A stretch of 58,136 bases of DNA from Alphaproteobacteria bacterium (GTDB lineage Bacteria; Pseudomonadota; Alphaproteobacteria; UBA828): assembly GCA_011523425.1 (NCBI GenBank), contig WTGU01000062.1:1-58136 (forward strand), given 5' to 3'. Position numbers and translations under genes: made by a program. Below, in pieces: positions 1 to 8,742 of the stretch. Position 1 is the first letter of the stretch. Each line of letters opens with the position of its first letter. Under the pieces are notes generated by a model that searched no databases, was not told where the DNA came from, and saw nothing but the letters and a program-made list of their open reading frames with translations.

Positions 1-68
1 GGGACAGGGGGAGGTGGGAGTCGCTCAAGCCGTGGTGACCTCGTATGGTCGGATACGCGCCAAGCCCC

Positions 69-1061
69 CTATTCCGCCGCCGGCGCAGCCGGGCCGGCGT
101 CCAGCCGCGCCAGTGCCCGGGCGTAGACGCCCGGGTCCACGTTGCCGCCGGAGAGGATCAGCCCCACCTTCTTCCCCGCCATGGCGGCGCGCTCCTGCAT
201 GAGCGCAGCCAGCGGCGATGCGCCCGCGCCCTCGGCGAGGTTGTGGGTATCGGCGTGGTAGGCGGCGATGGCATCGAGCATCTCGTCGTCGGAGACGCTG
301 ACGATGCGGGCGCAGCCGGCGAGGATCACGTCCAGCGCCACGGGCGAGGGCTCGCGGGTGGCGATGCCGTCGCCCACGACGGTCGTGGCCCGGTTGATCG
401 AGACCGGCCGCCGCGCCTCGAAGCTGAGCGCATAGCAGTTGGCGCCCTCGGCGACGACGCCGATGATCTCGGTCTTGAGCCCGAGCGCGTCACGCACCCC
501 CATCAGCCCGCAGATGCCCGACCCCAGCCCCACCGGCACGTAGACGGCATCGAGGTCGGGCACGGCGGTGAAAAGCTCCAGCGCATAGGTGCCGACGCCC
601 CGGATGAGGCGCTCGTCGAAGGAGGGAACCATCGCCAGCCCCCGCTCCGCCGCCAGCGCTTCCGCGTGCGCGAAGGCCTCCTCGAAGTCCGCGCCGTGGA
701 TCACCAGCTCGCCGCCGAACGCGGCCATCGCCGCGTTCTTGCCCGCGGCGTTGCCCTCCGGCACGACGAGCGTCGCGGCGAGGCCGAGCCGGGACGCGGA
801 GAAGGCGATGCTCTGGCCGTGATTGCCCCTGGTCGCGGCGACGACGCCCGCGACCTGCCCGTGCCGGCGCAGATCGTCCATGAAGACGAGGCCGCCCCGC
901 ACCTTGAAGGCGCCGATGGGCGTGTGGTTCTCGTGCTTGACCCAGACCTCGGCCCCGGTCCGCGCCGCCAGCAGCGGCCAGGCGATCTGCGGTGTGGGGT
1001 CGAGAGTCTCGTGGACGAACGCGGCGGCGTCCTGGAACTGGGCAAGCGTCGGCAGGCGCAT
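69..1061 (-). CDS. Threonine dehydratase-like PLP-dependent lyase
   Basis: A fold-type II PLP enzyme of the serine/threonine dehydratase family, 330 aa. Lys53 in the motif GAFKVRGG is the expected Schiff-base lysine, and SGGNVDP near the C-terminus is the usual PLP-phosphate region. There is no C-terminal ACT regulatory domain, so it resembles the short catabolic or hydroxyaspartate dehydratases rather than biosynthetic IlvA. The likely reaction is deamination of a hydroxy-amino acid to a 2-oxo acid; the exact substrate cannot be read from the sequence. The ATG at 1061 was chosen over an upstream ATG because GGAGGGAG lies just before it. The gene is divergent from the carboxylase gene at 1181. 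Confidence 0.85.
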   Translation of the reverse strand: MRLPTLAQFQDAAAFVHETLDPTPQIAWPLLAARTGAEVWVKHENHTPIGAFKVRGGLVFMDDLRRHGQVAGVVAATRGNHGQSIAFSASRLGLAATLVVPEGNAAGKNAAMAAFGGELVIHGADFEEAFAHAEALAAERGLAMVPSFDERLIRGVGTYALELFTAVPDLDAVYVPVGLGSGICGLMGVRDALGLKTEIIGVVAEGANCYALSFEARRPVSINRATTVVGDGIATREPSPVALDVILAGCARIVSVSDDEMLDAIAAYHADTHNLAEGAGASPLAALMQERAAMAGKKVGLILSGGNVDPGVYARALARLDAGPAAPAAE

Positions 1062-1127
1062 GGCGGTCTCCCTCCGTCGGCGACGGCGCATGATAGCAGG
1101 CGTCCGCGATGCGAACGCTGCGGGCTG

Positions 1128-1155
1128 TTGCATCGGCGCGGGGCACCTGTACCTT
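1128..1155 (+). promoter_or_regulatory. Possible promoter of the carboxylase-hydratase operon
   Basis: TTGCAT at 1128-1133 and TACCTT at 1150-1155 are separated by 16 bases and lie 26 bases before the ATG at 1181. The match is only moderate, and the site was found by eye. Confidence 0.35.
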
Positions 1156-1180
1156 GACGGGGCCGCTCGGAGGAGAGGCG

Positions 1181-2785
1181 ATGGAGGTTCTGCGCTCGAC
1201 GGCCGATCCGGCCTCGGACAAGTTCAAGGCCAACGAGGCCGCCATGCGGGCGCTGGTGGACGACCTTGCCGAGCGCCACGCCCGCGTGCGCGCCGGCGGC
1301 CCGGCGCAGGCGCAGGAGCGGCACCGGGCGCGCGGCAAGATGCTGCCGCGCGAGCGGGTGGCGGCCCTGCTCGACGAGGGCACGCCCTTCCTGGAGCTCT
1401 CGGCGCTCGCGGCCGACGGGCTCTATGGCGCAGACGTGCCCGCCGCCGGCATCATCACCGGCATCGGCCGCATCGAGGGGCGCGAGTGCGTGGTGATCGC
1501 CAACGACGCGACGGTCAAGGGCGGCACCTACTACCCGATGACCGTCAAGAAGCACATTCGCGCCCAAGAGATCGCCGAGCAGAACCGCCTGCCCTGCCTC
1601 TATCTGGTGGATTCCGGCGGCGCCAACCTGCCGCACCAGGACGAGGTGTTCCCGGACCGCGAGCACTTCGGCCGCATCTTCTACAACCAGGCGCGCATGT
1701 CGGCGAAGGGCATCGCCCAGGTCGCGGTGGTGATGGGCTCGTGCACGGCCGGCGGCGCCTACGTGCCGGCGATGTCCGACGAGACCGTCATCGTCAAGGA
1801 GCAGGGCACGATCTTCCTGGGCGGCCCGCCGCTGGTGAAGGCGGCCACCGGCGAGGTGGTGAGCGCCGAGGAGCTGGGCGGCGCCGACGTGCACACCAGG
1901 CTCTCCGGCGTCGCCGACCACATGGCGGCGGACGACGCCGATGCCATCCGCCGGGCGCGCGCCATCGTCGCCCGCCTCGGCGCCGCGCCGGCAGGACCGC
2001 CCGCCCGCCCGGCGCCCGACCCGGTGCACGACCCCGCCGGGATCTACGGCGTCGTGCCGCCGTCGCTCCGGACCATGTTCAACGTGCGCGAGGTCATCGC
2101 CCGCATCGCGGACGGCAGCGAGTTCGACGAGTTCAAGGCCCGCTACGGCGCCACGCTGGTGACCGGCTTCGCCCGCATCGGCGGGCATCTTGTCGGCATC
2201 CTCGCCAACAACGGCATCCTCTTCTCCGAATCCTCGCTCAAGGGCGCGCACTTCATCGAGCTCTGCTGCCAGCGCGACATCCCGCTGCTCTTCCTGCAGA
2301 ACATCGTCGGCTTCATGGTGGGCAAGCGCTACGAGCAGGGCGGCATCGCCAAGGACGGCGCCAAGCTCGTCACCGCGGTCTCGTGCGCAGCCGTGCCCAA
2401 GCTCACGGTCATCATCGGCGGCAGCTTCGGCGCCGGGAACTACGGCATGTGCGGCCGCGCCTTCGGCCCCCGCTTCCTCTGGATGTGGCCGAACGCGCGC
2501 ATCTCGGTGATGGGCGGCGAGCAGGCGGCGAGCGTGCTGGCCCGCATCAGGCGCGACCGCATGGAGGCGGACGGCGCCGACTGGAGCGAGGCCGAGGAGG
2601 CCGAATTCAAGGCGCCGATCCTCTCCCAGTACGAGGAGCAGGGGAATCCCTACTATGCCGCAGCCCGGCTCTGGCACGACGGTGTGATCGACCCCGCCGA
2701 GACGCGCCACGTGCTGGCGCGCGCGCTCGGCATCGTCGCGCACGGCCCGGCGGCGGCCACGCGCTTCGGCGTCTTCCGGATGTAG
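1181..2785 (+). CDS. mccB: Methylcrotonyl-CoA carboxylase beta subunit (carboxyltransferase)
   Basis: Carboxyltransferase subunit of a biotin-dependent acyl-CoA carboxylase, 534 aa, the usual length for MCC beta. It moves CO2 from carboxybiotin to 3-methylcrotonyl-CoA in leucine degradation. Two crotonase-fold halves are visible. The C-terminal half carries the Gly-rich segment [18 protein letters not shown] followed by MGGEQAA, which is typical of MCC beta rather than PCC beta. The ATG at 1181 has AGGAGAGG directly upstream; a longer in-frame start at 1109 lacks this. An enoyl-CoA hydratase follows after four bases, as in liu operons. The biotin carboxylase (alpha) subunit that normally accompanies it is absent from this window. 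Confidence 0.92.
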   Translation: MEVLRSTADPASDKFKANEAAMRALVDDLAERHARVRAGGPAQAQERHRARGKMLPRERVAALLDEGTPFLELSALAADGLYGADVPAAGIITGIGRIEGRECVVIANDATVKGGTYYPMTVKKHIRAQEIAEQNRLPCLYLVDSGGANLPHQDEVFPDREHFGRIFYNQARMSAKGIAQVAVVMGSCTAGGAYVPAMSDETVIVKEQGTIFLGGPPLVKAATGEVVSAEELGGADVHTRLSGVADHMAADDADAIRRARAIVARLGAAPAGPPARPAPDPVHDPAGIYGVVPPSLRTMFNVREVIARIADGSEFDEFKARYGATLVTGFARIGGHLVGILANNGILFSESSLKGAHFIELCCQRDIPLLFLQNIVGFMVGKRYEQGGIAKDGAKLVTAVSCAAVPKLTVIIGGSFGAGNYGMCGRAFGPRFLWMWPNARISVMGGEQAASVLARIRRDRMEADGADWSEAEEAEFKAPILSQYEEQGNPYYAAARLWHDGVIDPAETRHVLARALGIVAHGPAAATRFGVFRM

Positions 2786-2789
2786 GACC

Positions 2790-3575
2790 GTGACGGACGA
2801 CACCGTCCTGCTCGCCGTCGACGGCGCGGTCGCCACGGTCACGCTGAACCGGCCGGAGACGCACAACGCCTTCGACGACGCGCTGATCGCCCGGCTCACG
2901 CGCACGCTGGAGGACGTGGGGGCGCGCGACGACGTGCGCGTGGTGGTGCTCGCCGGGCGCGGAAAATCCTTCTGCGCCGGCGCCGACCTCGCCCACATGA
3001 AGAAGGCTGCCGCCTTCTCGCAGGAGCAGAACGTCGCCGACGCCCGGGCGCTGGCGCGCTTGCTCACGGTGCTGGGGGGCCTCCCCCGGCCGACCGTGGC
3101 GCTGGTTCAGGGGCCGGCTTACGGCGGCGGCGTCGGGCTGGTCAGCGCCTGCGACATCGCGCTCGCCGCCGAGCGCGCCTCCTTCGCGCTGACCGAGGTG
3201 CGCCTCGGGCTGATTCCCGCCGTGATCAGCCCCTACGTGATCCGGACTATCGGCGAGTCCCACGCCCGCCGCCTCATGCTCACCGGCGAGCGCTTCGACG
3301 CCGCGCACGCCCGGCGGATCGGGCTGGTGCACGAGGTCGTGCCCGCCGAGGCGCTCGGGGCCCGCGGCGCCGAGGTCGTGGCGATGCTGCTGCAGGGCTC
3401 GCCGGACGCCCACCGCCGGGCGAAGGCGCTGATCGACGCGGTCTCCGGCCGGCCCATCGACGAGGCGCTGGCCGACGACGTCGCCCGCCGCATCGCCGCC
3501 GCCCGCGCCTCCGAGGACGGCAGGGAGGGCATCGCCGCCTTTCTCGAGAAGCGGGCGCCAAATTGGCGCGCGTGA
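2790..3575 (+). CDS. Enoyl-CoA hydratase/isomerase, probably methylglutaconyl-CoA hydratase
   Basis: A 261-aa crotonase-family enzyme. The CoA/oxyanion segments CAGADLAHMK and YGGGVGLVSACD are present, as is the acidic pair region in FALTEVRLGLIPA expected of a hydratase. It starts at a GTG four bases after the MCC beta stop codon, so the two are co-transcribed. Position next to MCC beta suggests the next step in leucine degradation, hydration of 3-methylglutaconyl-CoA to HMG-CoA (LiuC role). Crotonases are hard to separate by sequence, so the substrate rests on context. Confidence 0.85.
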   Translation: MTDDTVLLAVDGAVATVTLNRPETHNAFDDALIARLTRTLEDVGARDDVRVVVLAGRGKSFCAGADLAHMKKAAAFSQEQNVADARALARLLTVLGGLPRPTVALVQGPAYGGGVGLVSACDIALAAERASFALTEVRLGLIPAVISPYVIRTIGESHARRLMLTGERFDAAHARRIGLVHEVVPAEALGARGAEVVAMLLQGSPDAHRRAKALIDAVSGRPIDEALADDVARRIAAARASEDGREGIAAFLEKRAPNWRA

Positions 3576-3576
3576 G

Positions 3577-4008
3577 GTGAGTCTCAACCTGCTGAAGCTG
3601 GCCGTCGGTATCGAGGGGGTCGACCACCTACGCTCGGTTCAGGCGCAGCGGCTGTGGCGCAAGGGCCGCCTGGTCCACGTCACCCGCTTCCGCCCGCGCC
3701 GCGCGGACGAAATCCTCGACGGCGGCTCCATGTACTGGGTCATCAGGCACCGCATCCGGGTGCGCCAGCGCATCCTGGCCCTCGACCGGCACGAGACGGA
3801 GGCGGGCGGCAAGCCCAAGTGCGCGATCGTCCTGGATCCGGAGCTGATCGCGACCGATCCGGTGCGCCGCCGCCCGCACCAGGGCTGGCGCTACCTGGAG
3901 GGTACGTCAGCGCCGCGCGATCTCGGCCCGGTGGGCGCGGTCACGGCGCGGGAAGACTCCTTCCCGCCCGAGATGGAGGCCGAGCTGCGCGATCTCGGCC
4001 TGCTCTGA
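3577..4008 (+). CDS. DUF1489 family protein
   Basis: A 143-aa protein recognisable as the DUF1489 family, found mainly in alphaproteobacteria. Function is unknown. It is soluble and basic, with no membrane segment or signal peptide; the pattern around GGSMYWVIRHRIRVRQ looks like a compact alpha/beta domain. The GTG start lies two bases after the hydratase stop codon, which implies translational coupling, although DUF1489 is not part of the usual leucine pathway. It ends six bases before the convergent folD stop codon. Confidence 0.85.
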   Translation: MSLNLLKLAVGIEGVDHLRSVQAQRLWRKGRLVHVTRFRPRRADEILDGGSMYWVIRHRIRVRQRILALDRHETEAGGKPKCAIVLDPELIATDPVRRRPHQGWRYLEGTSAPRDLGPVGAVTAREDSFPPEMEAELRDLGLL

Positions 4009-4014
4009 GCCCGC

Positions 4015-4896
4015 CTATTCGGGCTCGTCGATCCCGTGGCGCCGGCAGGCGGCGCTCAGCGTGTTCTTCAGGAGACACGCGATGGTCATCGGCCCGACGC
4101 CGCCCGGGACCGGGGTGATCCAGCCGGCGTTCTCCACCGCCTCCTCGAAGCAGACGTCGCCCACCAGCCTGGTCTTCTCGCCCGCCGGCACCCGGTTGAT
4201 GCCGACGTCGATGACCGCAGCGCCCGGCTTGACCCAGTCGCCGCGGATCATCTCCGCCCGCCCGACGGCGGCGATGAGGACATCGGCGCGGCGGCACTCG
4301 CCGGGCAGGTCCTGGGTGCGCGAATGGCCGATGGTGACGGTGCAGTGCTCGCGCAGCAGCAGCGCCGCCATCGGCTTGCCGACGATGTTGGAACGGCCGA
4401 CGATCATCGCCCGCTTGCCCTTCAGCTCGCCCACGAAGTGGCGCAGCATCAGCATGCAGCCGAGCGGCGTGCACGGCACCAGGCTCTCCTGCCCGGTGGT
4501 GAGCCGCCCCACGTTGGTGGTGTGGAAGCCGTCCACGTCCTTGTCCGGGTCGATGGCGTTGATGATCGCGTCGGACTCCACCTGATCGGGCAGCGGCAGC
4601 TGGACCAGGATGCCGTGCACGGAATCGTCCGCGTTCAGCCTCTCGACCGTCTCCAGCACCTCGGCATGGCTCGCGGTCGCGGGCAGGCGGTACTCCTGCG
4701 AATCCATGCCGGCGGCGACGGTGGCCTTACCCTTGTTGCGGACGTAGACGTGGCTTGCCGGATCGTCGCCCACGAGGACGACCGAGAGCCCCGGCACGAG
4801 CCCGTGCCGCTCCTTCAGCAGCGCCGCCCTGCGCCCGACATCGGCGCGCAGGTCGGCCGCGAATGCCTTGCCGTCGATGATGACCGCGTCGCTCAT
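4015..4896 (-). CDS. folD: Bifunctional methylenetetrahydrofolate dehydrogenase/methenyltetrahydrofolate cyclohydrolase
   Basis: Cytosolic one-carbon enzyme that interconverts 5,10-methylene-, 5,10-methenyl- and 10-formyl-tetrahydrofolate with NADP. Length is 293 aa, normal for FolD. Family signatures are YVRNKGKA (catalytic lysine region), [20 protein letters not shown], the NADP-binding [10 protein letters not shown] and the terminal [10 protein letters not shown]. It lies downstream of yggT on the same strand (77-base gap), an arrangement often seen in alphaproteobacteria. Confidence 0.97.
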   Translation of the reverse strand: MSDAVIIDGKAFAADLRADVGRRAALLKERHGLVPGLSVVLVGDDPASHVYVRNKGKATVAAGMDSQEYRLPATASHAEVLETVERLNADDSVHGILVQLPLPDQVESDAIINAIDPDKDVDGFHTTNVGRLTTGQESLVPCTPLGCMLMLRHFVGELKGKRAMIVGRSNIVGKPMAALLLREHCTVTIGHSRTQDLPGECRRADVLIAAVGRAEMIRGDWVKPGAAVIDVGINRVPAGEKTRLVGDVCFEEAVENAGWITPVPGGVGPMTIACLLKNTLSAACRRHGIDEPE

Positions 4897-4973
4897 GGAT
4901 GTTCCTCGCTCAGGCCTGGCTTCATCCGCTCCGGCGGGCGCGCGGGCGCCTCGCAGGCGGGCGGATCAGCGGA

Positions 4974-5255
4974 TCATGGGACGATGTTGTCCACGATGAG
5001 GTCGCGGACGAAGTAGAGGATGAGGATCAGGATGACCGGCGATATGTCGATGCCGCCGAGATTGGGGATGATGCGCCGGATGGGTCTCAGCGCCGGCTCC
5101 GTGATGCGGTGGAGGAAGCTCAGCAGCATGTACACGAAGCGGTTGCTGGTGTTGATCACGTTGAACGCCACCAGCCAGCTGATCAGCGCAGACGCGATGA
5201 GCAGATAGATGTAGATCGAGAAGACGGCGTGGATGAGGTCGGCCAGCGCGTTCAT
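4974..5255 (-). CDS. YggT family membrane protein
   Basis: A 93-aa inner-membrane protein of the YggT family. Two hydrophobic stretches flank a basic loop: residues about 8-30 (a long run of I, L, A and Y) and about 70-86 (ISPVILILILYFVRDL). The loop segment TEPALRPIRRIIP is a typical YggT signature. Members are linked to osmotic or cell-division functions in some species, but no reaction is known. It is upstream of folD on the same strand. Confidence 0.88.
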   Translation of the reverse strand: MNALADLIHAVFSIYIYLLIASALISWLVAFNVINTSNRFVYMLLSFLHRITEPALRPIRRIIPNLGGIDISPVILILILYFVRDLIVDNIVP

Positions 5256-5366
5256 CGACGGGCGCGTCTCGGTGATTGCGGGGCGGGCGGCGGAAATCCG
5301 GGGGCGGAGTATATCGCAGGGGCCGGGCTGCGCGAGTCCGTTATGCGCCGGACGAGGGCGCGTCCC

Positions 5367-6530
5367 TCAGACCGACCACGCGGCGCGGACGCGTTCGCGC
5401 AGGCCCGCGAGGCGCGCCCGGGACTCGTTGGCGAAGACGAAGCGCAGGTAGCGGCCGGCGATCTCCCCGCTGCCCCAGCCGGTCATCGGCGTCGCGGCGA
5501 TCTTCCCCTTCTCGAACAGGCGCCGGGAGGCCTCGGCCGGGTCCATCCCGAGGCTCGCCGTGTCGATCAGCAGCGACCAGCCGCCGTCGGGGCGAACCAC
5601 GGGCAGGTCCGCCAGCTCCGCGAGGATGACGTCCCGCCGCGCCTGCCATTCGGCGACCGCCGCGGCGATTCCGTCGTCTTCCGCGCTGAGTGCCGCCGCA
5701 GCCCCCGGCATGCCGATGCCCACCTGGCAGACCACGTTGGTCAGGCTGACCAGCCCGATGTCCTTCATGATCTCCGCCGGCCCCGCGATCCAGCCGACCC
5801 GCCAGCCGATCATCCGGTATTCCTTGGAGACGCTGCCGACGGTCACCATCCGCTCGGCGAGCGCCGGCATGCGGGCCGGATTGAGCGCCGGCGCGCCCGC
5901 AAAGAGAAGCCGCTCCATCGCCGCGTCGTGGAGGAGCCAGGCGCCGGTGCGCTCCACCACGGCGGCGATCGCCCGCCATTCCGCGGCCGTATGGACGATG
6001 CCGCTCGGCATGGACGGGCTCATGGTGAGCACGACCCTCGTCCGCCCGCTCGCGGCCGCAGCCAGCGCATCCAGGTCGAGGCGCCAGCCGCCGTCTGCGA
6101 CCCGCAGCGGCACCAGGCGGGGCACGCCGCCGGCGAGGCGGATGCGGTTGATGAGGCCGGCGTAGGCGGGATCGCTCATGATGACTTCGTCGCCGGGCTC
6201 CAGCATGGCGAGCAGGGCATTGAGGATGCCGGAGAGGCCGCCCGCCGAGATTACGCATTGCGAGCGCCAGTCGTAGGCGATGCCGGTGTCGGCCTCCAGC
6301 CGCGTGACGACCGCCTGCCTGAGCGCGTCCGTCCCGAGGAAGGGCAGGTAGCTGTTGGCGTCGTCGCGGCCGGCGGCGGCGCGGGTGGCGTCGATGGCGG
6401 CCTGCGGCGGCGGGATGTCGGTGTCCAGATTCTCCAGGCGGAGCATCTCGGGATCGCGCGCCGCATCCGCCGCGTCGCCCATGCGGTCCACGCCGATGCC
6501 GGGGATGGCGCGCAGCCGGGAGACCGTCAT
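5367..6530 (-). CDS. PLP-dependent aminotransferase class I/II with altered PLP pocket
   Basis: A 387-aa fold-type I enzyme. The Schiff-base lysine is Lys236 in SVSKEYRM, and the substrate-carboxylate Arg lies in GRYLRFVFANES near the C-terminus. Two normally invariant PLP contacts differ. The usual NPxNPTG motif reads SPSMPSG (171-177), so the cofactor-contacting Asn is Met174, and the DxxY motif reads DAAM, so the Tyr is Met205. The fold and lysine support an aminotransferase, but the changes make substrate and efficiency uncertain. It stands alone on the minus strand between the yggT gene and the VOC gene. Confidence 0.8.
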   Translation of the reverse strand: MTVSRLRAIPGIGVDRMGDAADAARDPEMLRLENLDTDIPPPQAAIDATRAAAGRDDANSYLPFLGTDALRQAVVTRLEADTGIAYDWRSQCVISAGGLSGILNALLAMLEPGDEVIMSDPAYAGLINRIRLAGGVPRLVPLRVADGGWRLDLDALAAAASGRTRVVLTMSPSMPSGIVHTAAEWRAIAAVVERTGAWLLHDAAMERLLFAGAPALNPARMPALAERMVTVGSVSKEYRMIGWRVGWIAGPAEIMKDIGLVSLTNVVCQVGIGMPGAAAALSAEDDGIAAAVAEWQARRDVILAELADLPVVRPDGGWSLLIDTASLGMDPAEASRRLFEKGKIAATPMTGWGSGEIAGRYLRFVFANESRARLAGLRERVRAAWSV

Positions 6531-6567
6531 GTCCCGTCTCTAGCCCGCACGACGGACGGCGGGACGC

Positions 6568-7104
6568 TCAGTCCCCGTGCCGCGGGATGAAGTTGGACCA
6601 GGCCATGACGTAGGGGTGGGAGCTGACCTCGATGATCGTGCCCCACGGGTCCTCGCAGTAGCAGACCTTGTAGGGCTTGTCCGGCCAGAGCTTCCACACC
6701 TTGCTGCGCTGGCGCCCGCCGCTCTCGTCGATCCGCTTCGCCAGGACCTCGATGTCGGGCTCCAGGATGCAGATGTGGAAGATGCCGGTCTTCCAGTAGG
6801 CGAAATGCTCCTCCTGCGGAGCGTTGGCGAGGAACTCGAAGAGCTCGATGCCGACGCCGTCGGCGGTCGCGAGATGAGCGATCTTCATGCCCTTGAAGTC
6901 GGCGCCGAAGATGTCGCCGACGATCTGCCCGAAATAGCTGTCGTCGGCATGGCCCTCGATCGGCTCCATCAGCACGTAGCAGCCGAGGATGTCGCGGTAC
7001 CAGGCGACGGCCGCGTCGATGTCCGGCACCGAGATGCCGACATGATCCAGCGTGCGCACCGGCCCTGAAGCCGGCGTCTCGGAGCCGCGCTCCCCTTCCG
7101 CCAT
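6568..7104 (-). CDS. VOC (glyoxalase/dioxygenase-fold) family protein
   Basis: A 178-aa vicinal-oxygen-chelate protein with two beta-alpha-beta-beta-beta modules. Candidate metal ligands are the His in DHVGIS, the Glu in GIELFEF, the His in GIFHICI and the Glu in TIIEVSSH. The family includes glyoxalase I, methylmalonyl-CoA epimerase and extradiol dioxygenases, and the sequence does not clearly choose among them. The ATG at 7104 is preferred to one at 7161 because GGAGAG precedes it. It is downstream of a carboxyltransferase and a CoA-transferase on the same strand, so a CoA-thioester substrate is possible. Confidence 0.8.
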   Translation of the reverse strand: MAEGERGSETPASGPVRTLDHVGISVPDIDAAVAWYRDILGCYVLMEPIEGHADDSYFGQIVGDIFGADFKGMKIAHLATADGVGIELFEFLANAPQEEHFAYWKTGIFHICILEPDIEVLAKRIDESGGRQRSKVWKLWPDKPYKVCYCEDPWGTIIEVSSHPYVMAWSNFIPRHGD

Positions 7105-7181
7105 CTGCTTCTCTCCGCTCGTGTTTCCTCTCCCCGGTCGGCGGACCCTAGCGAGCGCCACCCGGCATCACAACAGGGCGG

Positions 7182-8735
7182 TCAGGGGCGCATGGGGAAG
7201 CGCCGGGGCCCGGCGAGCGGAGGCAGCATCGGCTGGACCCGCTCGATCCACTCGCAGAGCAGGGGCCTGGTCTCGCGCGGGTCGATCAGCTCGTGGATCG
7301 AGAAGGCCTCGGCGCGGGGCTCGGGCGACTGGCGCGCCAGCATCTCCGCCTCCAGCCGCTCGCGCTCCGCCGCCGGGTCGTCGGCCTTGGCGATGGCGCG
7401 GCCGAAGGCGACGGCGACGCCGCCTTCCACCGGCAGCGCGCCCATCTCGGCGGACGGCCAGGCAAGCACGAAGGCGTCGGGACCGAAATGGGCGGCGGCG
7501 GCGACGCCGTGAGCCTTGCGCACGATCACCGAGGCCCAGGGCACGGCGCATCCCGCTACCGCCAGCACCGCCGCCGTGCCGAAGCGGATGGTGCCGGCCT
7601 GCTCGGCCTCGGTCCCGATCATGAAGCCCGGCTCGTCGATCAGGCTGACGACGGGCATGTGGAAGCTGTCGCAGAGCTCGACGAAGCGCCGCGTCTTCTG
7701 CGCGCCGGCGGCGGTCATGGCGCCGGCGAGGTGCCAGCAGTCGTTGGCGAGCACGCCGACCGGGTAGCCCGAGAGGCGGGCAAACCCGGTGATCAGGCCC
7801 GGCCCGTAGAGGCGGCCGATCTCGAAGAACGAGCCCTCGTCCAGCACCAGCGCGATCACGCGGCGCATGTCGTAAAGCTTGCGCCGGTTGCGCGGCACGA
7901 TGGCGATCAGCTCCTCGGCGCGCCGGTCCGCCGGGTCGTCGCCGGGCCCGCGCGGCAACGGCTCCCAGACATTGGCCGGCAGATAGCTCAGGAAGCGCCG
8001 GATCTCGGCGAAGGCCGCCTCCTCGTCCGGCGCCAGATTGTCGACCACGCCGTTCCGCGCATGCACCTGGGGGCCGCCGAGCGCCTCCTTGCTCGGCCGC
8101 TTGCCGAGCGCGCGCGCGACCAGCGCGGGTCCGGCGACCAGCACCTGGGCGGTCTCGGTCATGACCGAGAAGTGCGATGCCACCAGGCGGGAGGCCGGCA
8201 GGCCCGCCACCGGGCCGAGGGCTGCGGCGCAGACCGGCACCGTCGCCATCGCCTCGCCCACCGACTGGAAGCGCGGCGGCGCATAGACCGGCCCGCCGGA
8301 GGGCGCAGACTTCTTGGTGCCGGGGCCGCCGACGCTGCCGCCGGCGCCCTCGTGCAGGCGGATCAGCGGCACCCGGTGCGAGATGGCGAGCTGTTCGGCG
8401 TAGACGCTCTTGCGCAGCCCCGCCTCGTTGGGCGAGCCGCCGGCGAGCGTGAAGTCCTCGCCGCCGACCACGCAGCGGCGCCCCTCCACCCTGCCGAAGC
8501 CGAGGACGAAGTTGGCAGGCGTGAAGCCGGTGAGCGTGCCGTCCTCGCCGCGCTCCGCCTCGCCGGCGGCAGTGCCGAGCTCGCGGAAGGTGCCCTCGTC
8601 CACCATGGCGGCGATCCGCTCGCGGACGGTGAGGCGCCCCTTGCCGTGCTGACGCGCCACCGCCTCCGCGCCGCCCTGGGCCTGCGCGAGCGCCCGCTTT
8701 GCCGCGAGCTCGTCGGCTTCCGCCTGCCAGCTCAC
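7182..8735 (-). CDS. Acyl-CoA carboxylase carboxyltransferase subunit (PCC/MCC beta-like)
   Basis: A 517-aa carboxyltransferase of a biotin-dependent carboxylase. The N-terminal half carries LTVRERIAAMVDEGTF and RLHEGAGGSVGG; the C-terminal half carries VSLIDEPGFMIGTEAEQAG and WPSAEMGALPVEGG. The family is clear but the acyl-CoA is not: it is divergent from the MCC beta at 1181 and from canonical PCC beta. The CoA-transferase gene ends seven bases upstream, so the two form an operon in which an acid could be activated by CoA transfer and then carboxylated. No biotin carboxylase or biotin carrier is encoded nearby. Confidence 0.88.
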   Translation of the reverse strand: MSWQAEADELAAKRALAQAQGGAEAVARQHGKGRLTVRERIAAMVDEGTFRELGTAAGEAERGEDGTLTGFTPANFVLGFGRVEGRRCVVGGEDFTLAGGSPNEAGLRKSVYAEQLAISHRVPLIRLHEGAGGSVGGPGTKKSAPSGGPVYAPPRFQSVGEAMATVPVCAAALGPVAGLPASRLVASHFSVMTETAQVLVAGPALVARALGKRPSKEALGGPQVHARNGVVDNLAPDEEAAFAEIRRFLSYLPANVWEPLPRGPGDDPADRRAEELIAIVPRNRRKLYDMRRVIALVLDEGSFFEIGRLYGPGLITGFARLSGYPVGVLANDCWHLAGAMTAAGAQKTRRFVELCDSFHMPVVSLIDEPGFMIGTEAEQAGTIRFGTAAVLAVAGCAVPWASVIVRKAHGVAAAAHFGPDAFVLAWPSAEMGALPVEGGVAVAFGRAIAKADDPAAERERLEAEMLARQSPEPRAEAFSIHELIDPRETRPLLCEWIERVQPMLPPLAGPRRFPMRP

Positions 8736-8742
8736 GGGCGGC

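Noticed and set aside
1-68. Left edge of the window
   Set aside because: Nothing supportable was seen in these 68 bases; short open frames there are shadows of the dehydratase gene.
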